DNA of 64,000 bases from Xaviernesmea oryzae. Its GTDB lineage: Bacteria; Pseudomonadota; Alphaproteobacteria; Rhizobiales; Rhizobiaceae. The stretch covers positions 1 through 64,000 of the forward strand of contig NZ_FOAM01000012.1 in the NCBI RefSeq assembly GCF_900109605.1, read 5' to 3'. Positions within the stretch are counted from its first letter, which is position 1; each line of letters opens with the position of its first letter. The notes beneath the pieces are model-generated. The model saw only the letters and a program-made list of their open reading frames with translations, was not told the origin of the DNA and searched no databases. A program made the position numbers and the translations under genes. This document shows, in pieces, positions 1-9,494 of this stretch.

Positions 1-920
1 CCTGAGGGCGCTTTTCAGACGATACGGAATCAATCAGAAGACCGTCGCCGAATGGAAAAAGAGGACCTCCCAGTCGGACTTGCCGACTTGCCCGAAAGAG
101 CCCCACTCGACGGTCCTTTCACCGGAGGAGGAGGCCGTCATTGTCGCGTTTCGCAGGCATACAGTGTTGCCACTCGATAATTGCCTCTATGCGCTCCAAC
201 CGACCATCCCCCATCTGACACGTTCGTCACTGCATCGATGCCTTCAGCGCCACGGTATTTCTCGGCTGGCGGATGTCGGAGGCGACAAAGAGCCGAAGAA
301 GAAGTTCAAGAGCTATCCGATTCGGCTATCTCCACATCGACATTGCCGAGGTGCATACGGCGCAAGGCAGGCTTTATCTCTTCGTAGCCATCGACCGAAC
401 GTCCAAATTCGCCTTTGTCCAACTTGTTGAGAAGACAACCCGACGCATTGCCGGGAACTTCCTCCGGGCGTTGGTGCTGGCCGTTCCCTATAAAATCCAA
501 ACCGTACTGACTGACAACGGAACTCACTTCACAGATCCAACCGGTGATGGCTGGACCCCGGAAGATATAAAGATCATGCGCCGGGATAACATGCCATTTC
601 GCTGTCATTCATTTGAACTGGTCTGAGCTGATCTCGACATCGAGCACCGCCTGACCAAACCTCGCCACCCATGGACGAATGGTCAGGTTGAGCGGATGAA
701 CCGCACCATCAAGGATGCGACGGTAAAACGCTTCCACTACGACGACCACGATCAACTGCGCAGGCACTTGAGCGACTTTGTCGACGCCTACAATTTCGGC
801 CGCCGGCTGAAGACACTTAGAGGCCTTATACCTTATGTACACATCTGCAAACTCTGGACTTCGGAGCCAGAAAGGTTCAGCCTCAATCCGCTCCATCAAT
901 TCCCGGGACTAAACAGCTAG
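1..920 (+). pseudogene. Decayed IS481-family transposase (5' end outside window)
   Basis: Three reading-frame pieces together make one DDE transposase. Positions 2-322 read in one frame and give the N-terminal helix-turn-helix part (LFRRYGINQKTVAEWKK). One extra C near position 323 shifts the frame, after which the integrase core continues (FGYLHIDIAEV, then DNGTHF, then NGQVERMN), carrying the D, D and E catalytic positions. A TGA at 624-626 interrupts the core where relatives usually have Cys, and reading resumes to the typical C-terminus (LKTLRGL...SEPERFSLNPLHQ..PGLN) and a TAG at 918-920. With one frameshift and one nonsense codon it cannot be functional unless these are sequencing errors. 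I could not find terminal inverted repeats. The IS481 assignment rests on the C-terminal motif and the integrase core, both seen directly. Confidence 0.8.
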
Positions 921-1050
921 CACATCGTGCCGGGGACGGGACAGTCGGGACGGATGGGGTGTTTTAGCTGTGCCTCCTCCCGACCGCTCGGGAAGATGAC
1001 CACCGGATCGCCTGTGGTAGGTTGGGCCTCGGAGCGCCGTCCGGAGGCAA
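921..1050. other. Gap between the IS481 remnant and the palindromic repeat
   Basis: This 130-base stretch holds no credible gene. It may contain the degraded right end of the IS481 element, but no inverted repeat partner is visible because the left end lies outside the window. Confidence 0.4.
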
Positions 1051-1075
1051 CCCCCTCATCCGCCTGCCGGCACCT
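1051..1075 (+). repeat. Palindromic intergenic repeat, copy 1, left part (split by IS110)
   Basis: These 25 bases are identical to 37688-37712, the start of the uninterrupted repeat copy. The match breaks at 1076, where the IS110 element begins. The rest of this copy resumes at 2209. The repeat belongs to the class of rhizobial intergenic elements built of two large palindromes (RIME-like); that family name is my inference. Confidence 0.85.
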
Positions 1076-1099
1076 TTGTAACTTCCCAAATGCTGCGTT

Positions 1100-2193
<1,094 letters not shown>

Positions 2194-2208
2194 CAGAGAA
2201 GACAATCG

Positions 2209-2376
2209 CTCTCCCCGAGGGGAGAAGAGGCCAGGGCGCTTGCACCAAGCGTTATGCCGACGTTGAGACAACGGATGTCACTTCGTTTGTCCCGCGTGCG
2301 TGACGATGAGGGGCCGCGAGGCATGTCTCTTCTCCCCATCGCGGAGAAGATGCCAGCAGACAGATGATGGAACTGC
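2209..2376 (+). repeat. Palindromic intergenic repeat, copy 1, right part
   Basis: The interrupted repeat resumes with the core CT and the palindrome CTCCCC-GA-GGGGAG (2211-2224), followed by AGAAGAGGCCAGGGC, close to 37726-37740 in copy 2. A second palindrome, TCTTCTCCCC-ATC-GCGGAGAAGA (2328-2350, one mismatch), corresponds to the perfect one at 37834-37858. The stretch between the palindromes is not conserved with copy 2. The far end is approximate, after GATGCCAGCAGACAGATGATGG. Confidence 0.7.
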
Positions 2377-2511
2377 CAAGCCGCAAAACCTTTGCGTGAT
2401 GGACCATCGCATCGAAATCGCCTCCCATCTTTCGATCCGATGCTCAAAATCGTCAGCTGACTGAGACAGCAGATAAGAGTGCGTGCAGGAGGCTAACAGG
2501 AGCTGAGGTCC

Positions 2512-3348
2512 TTAGTCCCCATCCGCCGCCTCCTTCCAGACGTGGCGAGCCCGGCTACGCCGTGCGGGCGGCTGGTAGTGGCGGGCGAGCGCCAGGAGCG
2601 CGGCGCGCAACAAAAGCTTGGCTGAGCGTGCCGGCCATTGCCGCTCGCGCTCCACCGTTTCCAGTCCCTTTTCGAAGCAGCAGACATCCAGCGCCACGCC
2701 GGAAAGTTCCGGTCCGATGGCGTCCAGCGCGGCTTCCACCCGCAGGCGCGCGGACAGGGCGCTATCGCTGAGTTCGGCCATGCCGGGTGCCGTGCCTTTG
2801 GCGGAGCCGCCGAGATGCGGCTCATAGCGCATGGTCAGCCGTGGCTGCAGGCCGCCACGGGTGAAATCGGCATGAAGCCGCGCTCCCGCTTCGCATGCCT
2901 CGGGCGACAGGAACGCCCCACCGCCCTTCTCCTTCAGTCGGGTGAGCCCGCCGAGCGGCGACTCGGCCCGGTTGACCGTCACACGCGTCAAGGCGCCGTC
3001 GATCATGAGATCCGCCGTTTCGCGGGCGCCATGCTGGGCGGAGAAAGCCTCATGGGGTGCGGCGAGCAGCCGGCGCAAATGCGCCGCCGCCTCCGGCCGA
3101 AGGCTAAAGAGCTTGCCCTTTCGGCTGAGGATGCCGTGCGAGACCGCCCGGCTCAGCAAGCGAGCATCGACCATTAGCCTTGCGCCATCTCCGCGCAGGA
3201 GACTGGACCCCTCGTCCGTGCCGATCTCCAGGGTGAAGCCTCCGCCGCCGGCGAGGAAGTGCAGCAGCTCTGCCCAGACCGCTTGCCCGGCAGGCATGCC
3301 CGGCACACTAGCCGCAGCGGGGCGTTTTCCTCTCCCGCGCTCAGGCAT
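2512..3348 (-). CDS. DUF6456 domain protein, partner of a DnaA-domain-IV protein
   Basis: A 278-residue basic protein with no signal peptide or membrane segment. The N-terminal third looks like a winged-helix-type region (SRAVSHGILSRKGKLFSLRPEA). From about residue 110 it follows the DUF6456 pattern of rhizobial proteins (ESPLGGLTRLKEKGGGAFLSPEACEAG, then LTMRYEPHLGG and GVALDVCCFEKGLETVERERQWPARSAKLLLRAAL). Its start overlaps the end of the upstream gene by 8 bases, so the two are co-transcribed and probably work together. The function is unknown. Pairing with a DnaA-type DNA-binding domain suggests a role in DNA binding or cell-cycle control, but that is inference only. Confidence 0.75.
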   Translation of the reverse strand: MPERGRGKRPAAASVPGMPAGQAVWAELLHFLAGGGGFTLEIGTDEGSSLLRGDGARLMVDARLLSRAVSHGILSRKGKLFSLRPEAAAHLRRLLAAPHEAFSAQHGARETADLMIDGALTRVTVNRAESPLGGLTRLKEKGGGAFLSPEACEAGARLHADFTRGGLQPRLTMRYEPHLGGSAKGTAPGMAELSDSALSARLRVEAALDAIGPELSGVALDVCCFEKGLETVERERQWPARSAKLLLRAALLALARHYQPPARRSRARHVWKEAADGD

Positions 3349-3862
3349 GGGCCGGCTCGACAGGGGAGAGGGCCAAGGGCGCCTGCGGAAAAATCGCCTG
3401 GATCACCCGTTCGAGACGGGTGACGAAAGCATCATAGGCCGGCTCGTCGCGCAGATCCTCCACCACGCGGCAGGCGTGGCCGGCCGTGGTGCGATCCCTG
3501 CCATAGGCGATGCCGATCTCCGTCAGCGACATTTGCAGGATCACGTGGCAGAGATACATGCCGATCTGCCTGACGTGGCAGCGCAAGCGCCGGCGGCTGC
3601 GCCGGAGCGCGACCCGCTCGGCCGCCAGTTCGGACATTTCCTCCACGAGTGTCTGAACGATCCTGCAGCGGGTGACGATCGCCACTCCGACGGCCCCGTC
3701 GCCCTGGGCGCCCGCCGGCGGACGCCGAGCAAGCTCCGGGTCCGCCGGCGCCGGCACATAGGCCTTCCGTGACAAGCGCGCACTGCCCTGCCCAGCACCG
3801 TCCATGGCTCCATGCTGCGGCAAAAAGGCGGGGGACAGGGTTTCCAGTGGATGATGCAACAT
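3341..3862 (-). CDS. DnaA domain-IV-like helix-turn-helix protein
   Basis: A 173-residue protein whose C-terminal half (about residues 96-150) matches the DNA-binding domain IV of the replication initiator DnaA: MSLTEIGIAYGRDRTTAGHAC resembles the DnaA signature S-x-x-E-I-G...GRDHTTVxHAC. There is no AAA+ ATPase domain, so it cannot act as an initiator by itself. The first 60 residues are low-complexity and Pro/Ala-rich. It is the first gene of a two-gene unit with the DUF6456 protein. Stand-alone domain-IV proteins of this kind are known in rhizobia as hypothetical or helix-turn-helix proteins. It might compete for DnaA boxes or act as a regulator, but the sequence does not decide between these. 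Confidence 0.75.
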   Translation of the reverse strand: MLHHPLETLSPAFLPQHGAMDGAGQGSARLSRKAYVPAPADPELARRPPAGAQGDGAVGVAIVTRCRIVQTLVEEMSELAAERVALRRSRRRLRCHVRQIGMYLCHVILQMSLTEIGIAYGRDRTTAGHACRVVEDLRDEPAYDAFVTRLERVIQAIFPQAPLALSPVEPAHA

Positions 3863-4412
3863 GGCGGCCTCCTTCGATTTAGGATTATGTTCCTATGCAT
3901 AGATGAAGAGTCGGAACAAATCCAGAACATTTCTACGCCTTTTGCGATTCCTTTCAAGCGCCTCGGAAGGAGCTTTACCCGTGCAGGATGATGACAAGGC
4001 GCGATGTCAAGGGACGGGATGGAGGGGACGGGATGGTAGGGGAGCACCGAGATCGTAGGCGCATGCAATGGATGCGCGAGCGGAACGGACCAGGGGTCGT
4101 TGACTCCGTCCAAATCGCCGATCACGAGGCCCGGCAGCGCAACAGCCGGCGCATGACAGCGAGGCGATGGCCAGAAATCGGCAAAAAGCCGATGGGCCAA
4201 GCCATGACACGCGGATCGAGACAGAGGAATGAGCGGGAGAACGGCTGCGGGCGATCCGAGGCGTCGCATGAGGCACCAAGACGGTGCGAAGCGGAAAGCC
4301 GAGCGGCAATGGCAGGAGGCAAAAGCGCCTTGCTGCATAGACACCAGACCGGCCCGGCAGCGCCGGCCCGGTGGTCAAATCATGCGCGCCGACGGTCGGC
4401 GCGCTGCTTCCA
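3863..4412. other. Gene-free stretch between mucR and the DnaA-like pair
   Basis: About 550 bases without a gene I can support. It must hold the promoter of the DnaA-like/DUF6456 pair near its left end, where 3880-3960 is AT-richer, and the mucR 3' region on its right. Open frames on both strands here have no recognisable sequence features. Confidence 0.5.
4348..4372 (-). terminator. Strong GC hairpin downstream of mucR
   Basis: ACCGGCCCGGC (4348-4358) and GCCGGCCCGGT (4362-4372) form an 11-bp stem with one mismatch and a 3-base loop, about 40 bases past the mucR stop. No clean T-run follows on the minus strand, so it may be an RNA 3' stabiliser rather than a true intrinsic terminator. Confidence 0.4.
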
Positions 4413-4841
4413 TCAGCCGCGCTTGCGACGCTGGCCGAGGCCCATTTCCTTGGCCAGACGCGAGCGCGCTTCGGCATAGGCGGGAGCGACCATCGGGTAA
4501 TCGACGGCCAGATCCCATTTTTCGCGATATTCTTCCGGAGAGAGGCTATGATGCGTCATCAGGTGGCGCTTCAGGGACTTGAAGGTGCCGCCGCATTCCA
4601 GGCAGGTGATCTGATCATCCTGAACCGACTTGCGCACCGACACGGCCGGCTTCGGCTTTTCCGCCACGGCCGGAGCGGGGACAGGCGCGCCGGTGCCGCT
4701 CAGCGCGGCATGCACGTCGTTGATCAGGCTCGACAGCTCAGTGACGGGGACATTGTGATTGCTGACATAAGCCGAAACGATTTCAGCCGTCAGTTCAGCC
4801 AGAAGCTCCCGGCCTGGGCCGGTCGTCACATCACTCATCAT
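4413..4841 (-). CDS. mucR: Transcriptional regulator, Ros/MucR family
   Basis: A 142-residue zinc-finger regulator. MucR/Ros proteins bind AT-rich DNA and control exopolysaccharide, motility and many other rhizobial genes, acting as H-NS-like silencers. The N-terminal part ([25 protein letters not shown]) is the oligomerisation region. The C-terminal finger is seen as C80-x2-C83...H93...H97/H98 ([19 protein letters not shown]), followed by the conserved [24 protein letters not shown] block. I start at the ATG at 4841 because GGAG sits just upstream and homologues begin here. The open frame could extend 30 codons further, but without family similarity. MucR commonly represses its own gene, which fits the AT-rich upstream region. 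Confidence 0.95.
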   Translation of the reverse strand: MMSDVTTGPGRELLAELTAEIVSAYVSNHNVPVTELSSLINDVHAALSGTGAPVPAPAVAEKPKPAVSVRKSVQDDQITCLECGGTFKSLKRHLMTHHSLSPEEYREKWDLAVDYPMVAPAYAEARSRLAKEMGLGQRRKRG

Positions 4842-6097
4842 GGTCTCCTTCAGTTTGTTCGTCTTCCGGCGCGCGGCGCCGTTGAAAAATAGTCGCTCCG
4901 CTGGCGGCGCGTTTGGTTTATGCATGAACATGCCGGCGGGTTACCGGAATGTCTTCAAAGACTGGCAGTGGAGCACCGGTCGTAAAGCGAGCCGGCGACA
5001 GGGAATCTGACGGAGAAGCGCTGCCGGGAAGCAGGCTCCTGGACCGTGCGGCGCAATAACCGACGCAACCTATCCGAACATGCGCGTTATCTTATCAGCA
5101 CGCAATTAACAAGATATTCAATAGATCTGTCCGCGCTCATCTTCCTATCGACACAGAATGCGGTGCAAGCCGTCTTTCGAAACCACCCTTGTCTTGATAG
5201 ACCACAGCCTGAACAAAACCGGCATTGAACTTCCAAGACATGAGCTGCTGCTCGATTAACACCGTATTAGAAAAAGGCCAATGCTAAATTCGCGTCATCG
5301 CGCAAATATTGCCGGCAAATTCGATTTCGATATGTAGCAAATCATTTGAAACAACCCTCGGTAACGGCTTCGCGACAAAGATCGAAGGTTCATCCTGTTC
5401 TATTTTGGCTGCTTTGTGGCAGAAGCTTGGCTTTGACTTCAGCGCCTGTCATAAATCGTTCGGCGAGAAGATCCGGCCGCATCGACGCACTTAGCCCAGG
5501 CACGAAACGAACACGAAATACACGCAAAACGTGCTTCTTTTTGCACGAGCCGCCTTGCCATCGACAGGCGGGCGCGCTTTGGGAAACGCTGGATATCGTC
5601 CTCAGCTGTCCGAACGAAGCAGCGGCCGGCGCGCCGGCGCCAAGAGAGTCTAAGCAAAAGCGTTCGCTTTGCCAGCAGAGATCCGCTGTCTGGGCGCTTT
5701 TTTGAGGTAAAGCGAGCGGCATGCGGCGAAGCACCGTGATATGACACGGCATTCCCTCGCGCTCACCTTGCCAAACGCTTAAGCATAGCCACGCGGAGGA
5801 TCTGATCGAAACGATTTAAACGATCACGCTGGCTTGAGTGGGTTTCATGCGAGAAAGCGCTCGGCGCGGGCTTGCGGTTCGGGACTGCGGCAACCGGTCG
5901 TGGTGCGCGATCAAGACCACCAGGACGCCCCTCACAAGACGGCGTCCTCATCTTTCCGGCGACAACGGTTGGCGACCCGATGGCCTGAGCGACCGCGTCA
6001 CGCTGCTCAGATCCGACGCTGCAGCCTCGCCTTGTGCGCCGGCTTTGCTGCGCTACATCCCGCCTTTCTCGTCCCTCGCCGTGAAAGCGCACCTCCC
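4842..6097. other. Gene-free, AT-richer region upstream of mucR
   Basis: About 1.25 kb with no protein gene I can support. The part from 5060 to 5460 is clearly AT-richer than the rest of the window, with TA-rich tracts such as AACAAGATATTCAATAGATC. A tight hairpin formed by GCAAAAGCG and CGCTTTGC sits near 5655, and a T6 run occurs near 5697. MucR-type regulators prefer AT-rich DNA with TA steps, so autoregulatory sites are plausible here. An unannotated small RNA is possible but not shown. Confidence 0.4.
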
Positions 6098-6799
6098 ATG
6101 AAGCCCACCATCATCTGCCTGATGATCACCTCGCCCGATGGCAGCCTGCATCCTAGCCGCTGGACGGCGAGCCCGGATGGCAGCCGGTCCGACTGGTCGA
6201 AGCTCTATGAAGCGCTGCATGCCGAGCTTGCGGGCGAGGCCTGGATGGTCGGGCGCACCACCATGGCGGAAATTTCCAAGGCCGGGCCGCATCCAGTCGA
6301 CGGCCCGCACAGCGTGGAGCGGCCGGCCTATTTCGCCGACCGCGCGGCAAAAAGCTTCGCCATTGCCATAGACGGTTCCGGCAAGCTGCATTTCGAAGGG
6401 GCATCGCTTTATGGCGATCATGTCGTTGTGCTGCTTGGCCGTGATGTGCCCGACAGTCATCTCGCGGAGCTGGCTGCCGATGGTGTTTCCTATCTCGTCA
6501 GCGAAAGCGCGGAGATGGATGTGGGTGCCATGCTGGAAATGCTGAACCGTGAGCTCGGCATCAAGCGCATCCTGCTCGAAGGCGGCGCCGGCACCAATGG
6601 CGCGCTGATCGCCGCCGGTCTGGTGGACGAATTGAGCTTCGTCGTCGCCCCGGCGCTTGAAGCGCGCAAGGCGAGCGATCGCGTCGTCGAATTCGGCACC
6701 GAGGGCCTGGCCGGCAAGGCCGAGCTGTCATTGATCGGCTGCGATCGGCTGGAGCACGGCGCGGTCCACCTGCGCTACAAGGTGCTGAAACCTGCGTGA
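6098..6799 (+). CDS. RibD C-terminal domain (dihydrofolate-reductase-like) protein
   Basis: A 233-residue protein with the fold of the reductase half of RibD: MKPTIICLMITSPDGSLHP at the start, SDWSKLYEALHAELAGEAWMVGRTTMAE in the NADPH/substrate region, and the hallmark ELGIKRILLEGGAGTNGALIAAGLVDELSFVVAP near the C-terminus. Family members reduce pyrimidine- or pterin-like substrates with NADPH; some are in riboflavin synthesis, but stand-alone ones like this are usually uncharacterised. I start at 6098 because the family begins with this Met. The open frame continues upstream, but that extension has no family similarity. The gene stands alone, so context gives no substrate. Confidence 0.85.
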   Translation: MKPTIICLMITSPDGSLHPSRWTASPDGSRSDWSKLYEALHAELAGEAWMVGRTTMAEISKAGPHPVDGPHSVERPAYFADRAAKSFAIAIDGSGKLHFEGASLYGDHVVVLLGRDVPDSHLAELAADGVSYLVSESAEMDVGAMLEMLNRELGIKRILLEGGAGTNGALIAAGLVDELSFVVAPALEARKASDRVVEFGTEGLAGKAELSLIGCDRLEHGAVHLRYKVLKPA

Positions 6800-7139
6800 G
6801 AGGGTTCGCAGGGTTCGCTTGCCGCTCTGTTGAGGGATGATGCCGTATTGCCAGAAGTCAATTCTGGAAGATAGCCCTTCGGCATCGTCCGTCGGGCATC
6901 GCCTCGAGGCGCGGCACCGCGCTCTCCAGGCCGGGCGAGGCCTGTTGGATGGCTGTCGCGCAGTCATCGGGCAATTCGCCCGATCGCGGAAGGTTGGAAT
7001 TTTTTTCTCACGCCACATCGTTGGGCGACGGCTGGCGAACTTGTGCCTGCGCGCTAGTTCAGCGAGCATCACGCTCTCCAAAAACCCGGCCGCCTGCCGG
7101 ATCAGCTTCGCCATACCGCCACCCGAAAGGTCCTGCCTT
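6800..7139. other. Upstream region of osmF
   Basis: A 340-base stretch without a supported gene. It is expected to carry the promoter of the downstream ABC transporter operon. The reading frame through it is an N-terminal overrun of osmF, without family similarity. Confidence 0.4.
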
Positions 7140-8045
7140 ATGAAAAAGACGCTTCTTTCCGCCTTTGCCGCGGTTCTTCTCGCTGCCCTCCCGGCAAAGG
7201 CCGATGTGGTCGTCTCCTCCAAGATCGACACGGAAGGCGGGGTTCTCGGCAATATCATTCTGCAGGTGCTGAAGGCCAAGAACATCGCCGTCACCGACAA
7301 GCTGCAGCTGGGCGCGACGCCGATCGTGCGCGAGGCGCTGATCCAGGGCCAGATCGATATCTATCCGGAATATACCGGCAACGCCGCCTTCTTCTTCAAC
7401 CAGGCGGATGCGCCGGACTGGCGGGATGCCAAGGCCGCCTATGCCAAGGCCAAGGAGCTGGATTATGCGGCCAACAAGCTCGTCTGGCTGAAGCCGGCTT
7501 CGGCCAACAACACCTGGGCCATCGCCATCAAGCAGGATATCGCCTCGGCCAACAAGCTGAAGACACTCTCCGATTTCGGCAAATATATTGCCGATGGTGG
7601 CAAGGTGAAGCTGGCCGCCTCTTCCGAATTCGTCACCTCGCCGGCCGCCCTGCCCGCGTTTCAGAAAGCCTATGGCTTCACCTTGAAGCCGGATCAGCTG
7701 ATCACGCTGTCGGGCGGGGATACGGCCGCCACCATCGCCGCCGCCGCGCAGGGCACCTCCGGCGCCGATGCCGCCATGGTCTATGGCACGGATGGCGCCA
7801 TCGGCCAGGCCGGCCTCGTGGTTCTGGAAGACGACAAGGGTGTGCAGCCGGTCTACCAGCCCGCGCCTGTGATCCGCGAGGCGATCTTGAAGGAACATCC
7901 TGAGATTGCCGATCTGCTGGCGCCCGTTTTCGACAAGCTCGACCTGGCCACCCTGCAGGACCTCAATGGCCGCGTGCAGATCGGCGGCGAGCCCGCCGCG
8001 ACCGTCGCCAAGGACTTCCTGTCCAAGAACGGCTTTGCGAAGTAA
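7140..8045 (+). CDS. osmF: Glycine betaine ABC transporter substrate-binding protein (OsmF/YehZ)
   Basis: A 301-residue periplasmic solute-binding protein. The first 20 residues form a Sec signal (MKKTLLSAFAAVLLAALPAKA). The mature part closely follows E. coli YehZ/OsmF: SSKIDTEGGVLGNIILQVL, QIDIYPEYTGNAAFFF, LKPASANNTWAIAI, LAASSEFVTSPAALPAF, QGTSGADAAMVYGTDG and PVYQPAPVIREAIL. It captures betaine-type osmoprotectants for the membrane complex encoded next. I start at ATG 7140, where the signal peptide begins. Four genes follow the order binding protein, permease, ATPase, permease, which is the yehZYXW arrangement. A gap of about 230 bases separates it from the permease gene. Confidence 0.92.
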   Translation: MKKTLLSAFAAVLLAALPAKADVVVSSKIDTEGGVLGNIILQVLKAKNIAVTDKLQLGATPIVREALIQGQIDIYPEYTGNAAFFFNQADAPDWRDAKAAYAKAKELDYAANKLVWLKPASANNTWAIAIKQDIASANKLKTLSDFGKYIADGGKVKLAASSEFVTSPAALPAFQKAYGFTLKPDQLITLSGGDTAATIAAAAQGTSGADAAMVYGTDGAIGQAGLVVLEDDKGVQPVYQPAPVIREAILKEHPEIADLLAPVFDKLDLATLQDLNGRVQIGGEPAATVAKDFLSKNGFAK

Positions 8046-8273
8046 GCGCCCTCAAGCGCATCGATCGGTTCGGCCCTGGAGACACGCGCTCCGGGGCCGA
8101 ACTTTCTTTCCCTCTCCGTCAGTGCAGACCATGATCATGCATGCACCACACGCAATAGCGAGATGGCCGCAACGGGCTGGCGCAGGCGTATCCGGCATGT
8201 CGTCGCGTCACCATGGCCCCGGCTGCAGCACCCATCACGGCGCGTCTGCATCTCGCTTGGGGAGCAGGCACGT

Positions 8274-9494
8274 ATGAGCACCGGCCTCGATGCGCCGCGC
8301 CCGATGCGCTTGCCGATCGATACCTTGGGCGCGACGCTCGCCGTTCTCGCTTTGGCGGCGCTCTCTCTTCAGCCGCTGATGCTGCTGCGGCCAAACCGGA
8401 TCGCCGCCGCGCAGGCTTTGCCCTTCTGGAATGCCTTGCCCAGTGGCCTGGAACTGGCGTTCGGTTCGATCATGACGCTGGCCGCGCTTCTCCTCGTCAC
8501 CCGCGTTGGTGCTAAGGCAAGGCTTGCAGCCGGTGTTGCCGGGCTGATCGCCCTGGGCATCGCCATTGGCCTGTCTGCCGCGCATCTTGCGCCGCCGGGC
8601 AATGCCTATGCGCGGGTCTCGCCAGCCGCCGGCGCCTGGGTACTTCTCTTCGCCTTCGCGCTGGCGCTGGCGGATGCGCTGGTGCGCATGCGGCTTTCGC
8701 CGCTTGGGCGGATCGCAGCCTTGATCGTGGCCATCCTCGTTCTTGCCGGCTTTTTCGCCTCGGGCCTCTGGCGCGATCTTTCGGTGCTGCGGGAATATGC
8801 CAGCCGGTCCGATGCCTTCTCGCGCGAGCTGCGCGTGCATGCCGCCCTCTCCGTCTTCTCGCTCCTCGCAGCCGTCGTCATCGGCTTGCCGCTGGCCATC
8901 GCGATGCGGCGAATCGCGCCCTTGCGCCGCGTGCTTCTCCCGGCGCTGAACGTCCTTCAGACCGTGCCGTCCATGGCGCTGTTCGGCCTTTTGATCGCGC
9001 CGCTCGCCTGGGTGGCCGCGCAGGTGCCCGGGGCAAGCGCGCTGGGCATTGCCGGCATCGGCGTCGCCCCGGCCTTCCTGGCGCTGCTGGCCTATTCGCT
9101 GCTGCCGATCGTCGCCTCCACCATCACCGGTTTCGAAGCCGTGCCGGCGGAAACGCGCGAGGCGGCCGATGCCATGGGCATGACGGCGCGCCAGAAGCTC
9201 GTCCAGGTGGAGCTGCCGCTGGCCCTGCCGGTGATCCTGACGGGCGTGCGCATCGTGCTTGTCCAGAATATCGGCCTCTCGGTCATCGCCGGCCTCGTCG
9301 GCGGCGGCGGCCTCGGGGTTTTCGTCTTCCAGGGCATCAGCCAGACGGCGATCGATCTCGTGCTGCTCGGCGCGCTGCCAACGGTCGCCATGTCTTTTGC
9401 CGCCGCCGTCCTTCTCGATGCGCTGATCGACCTCACCCGCCACCAACCGCGCGGCAAGGCCCGCGCCTCGGCCCTGACATCGGAGGCCCCATGA
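8274..9494 (+). CDS. yehY: Glycine betaine ABC transporter permease (YehY-type)
   Basis: A 406-residue integral membrane protein. The N-terminal half has four to five extra hydrophobic segments, as in YehY (about 385 residues). The C-terminal half is a binding-protein-dependent permease domain with the EAA loop (ETREAADAMGMTARQKLVQVELPLALPVILTGVRI) and the helices SMALFGLLIAPLAWVAA and IGLSVIAGLVGGGGLGVFVFQGI. I choose the ATG at 8274, preceded by GGAG at 8261-8264, over an upstream Met at 8163 that adds an unrelated basic stretch. Its stop codon overlaps the ATPase start (ATGA), so translation is probably coupled. Confidence 0.88.
   Translation: MSTGLDAPRPMRLPIDTLGATLAVLALAALSLQPLMLLRPNRIAAAQALPFWNALPSGLELAFGSIMTLAALLLVTRVGAKARLAAGVAGLIALGIAIGLSAAHLAPPGNAYARVSPAAGAWVLLFAFALALADALVRMRLSPLGRIAALIVAILVLAGFFASGLWRDLSVLREYASRSDAFSRELRVHAALSVFSLLAAVVIGLPLAIAMRRIAPLRRVLLPALNVLQTVPSMALFGLLIAPLAWVAAQVPGASALGIAGIGVAPAFLALLAYSLLPIVASTITGFEAVPAETREAADAMGMTARQKLVQVELPLALPVILTGVRIVLVQNIGLSVIAGLVGGGGLGVFVFQGISQTAIDLVLLGALPTVAMSFAAAVLLDALIDLTRHQPRGKARASALTSEAP

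Noticed and set aside
921-1050. Terminal inverted repeat of the IS481 element
   Set aside because: The left end is outside the window, so no partner sequence is available to confirm a repeat.
5346-5747. Overlapping open frames of 100-120 codons in the mucR upstream region
   Set aside because: No ribosome-binding sites, odd composition and no recognisable motifs on either strand.
5834-6097. N-terminal extension of the RibD-C protein
   Set aside because: The extra 88 residues resemble translated non-coding DNA, and the family starts at the Met at 6098.
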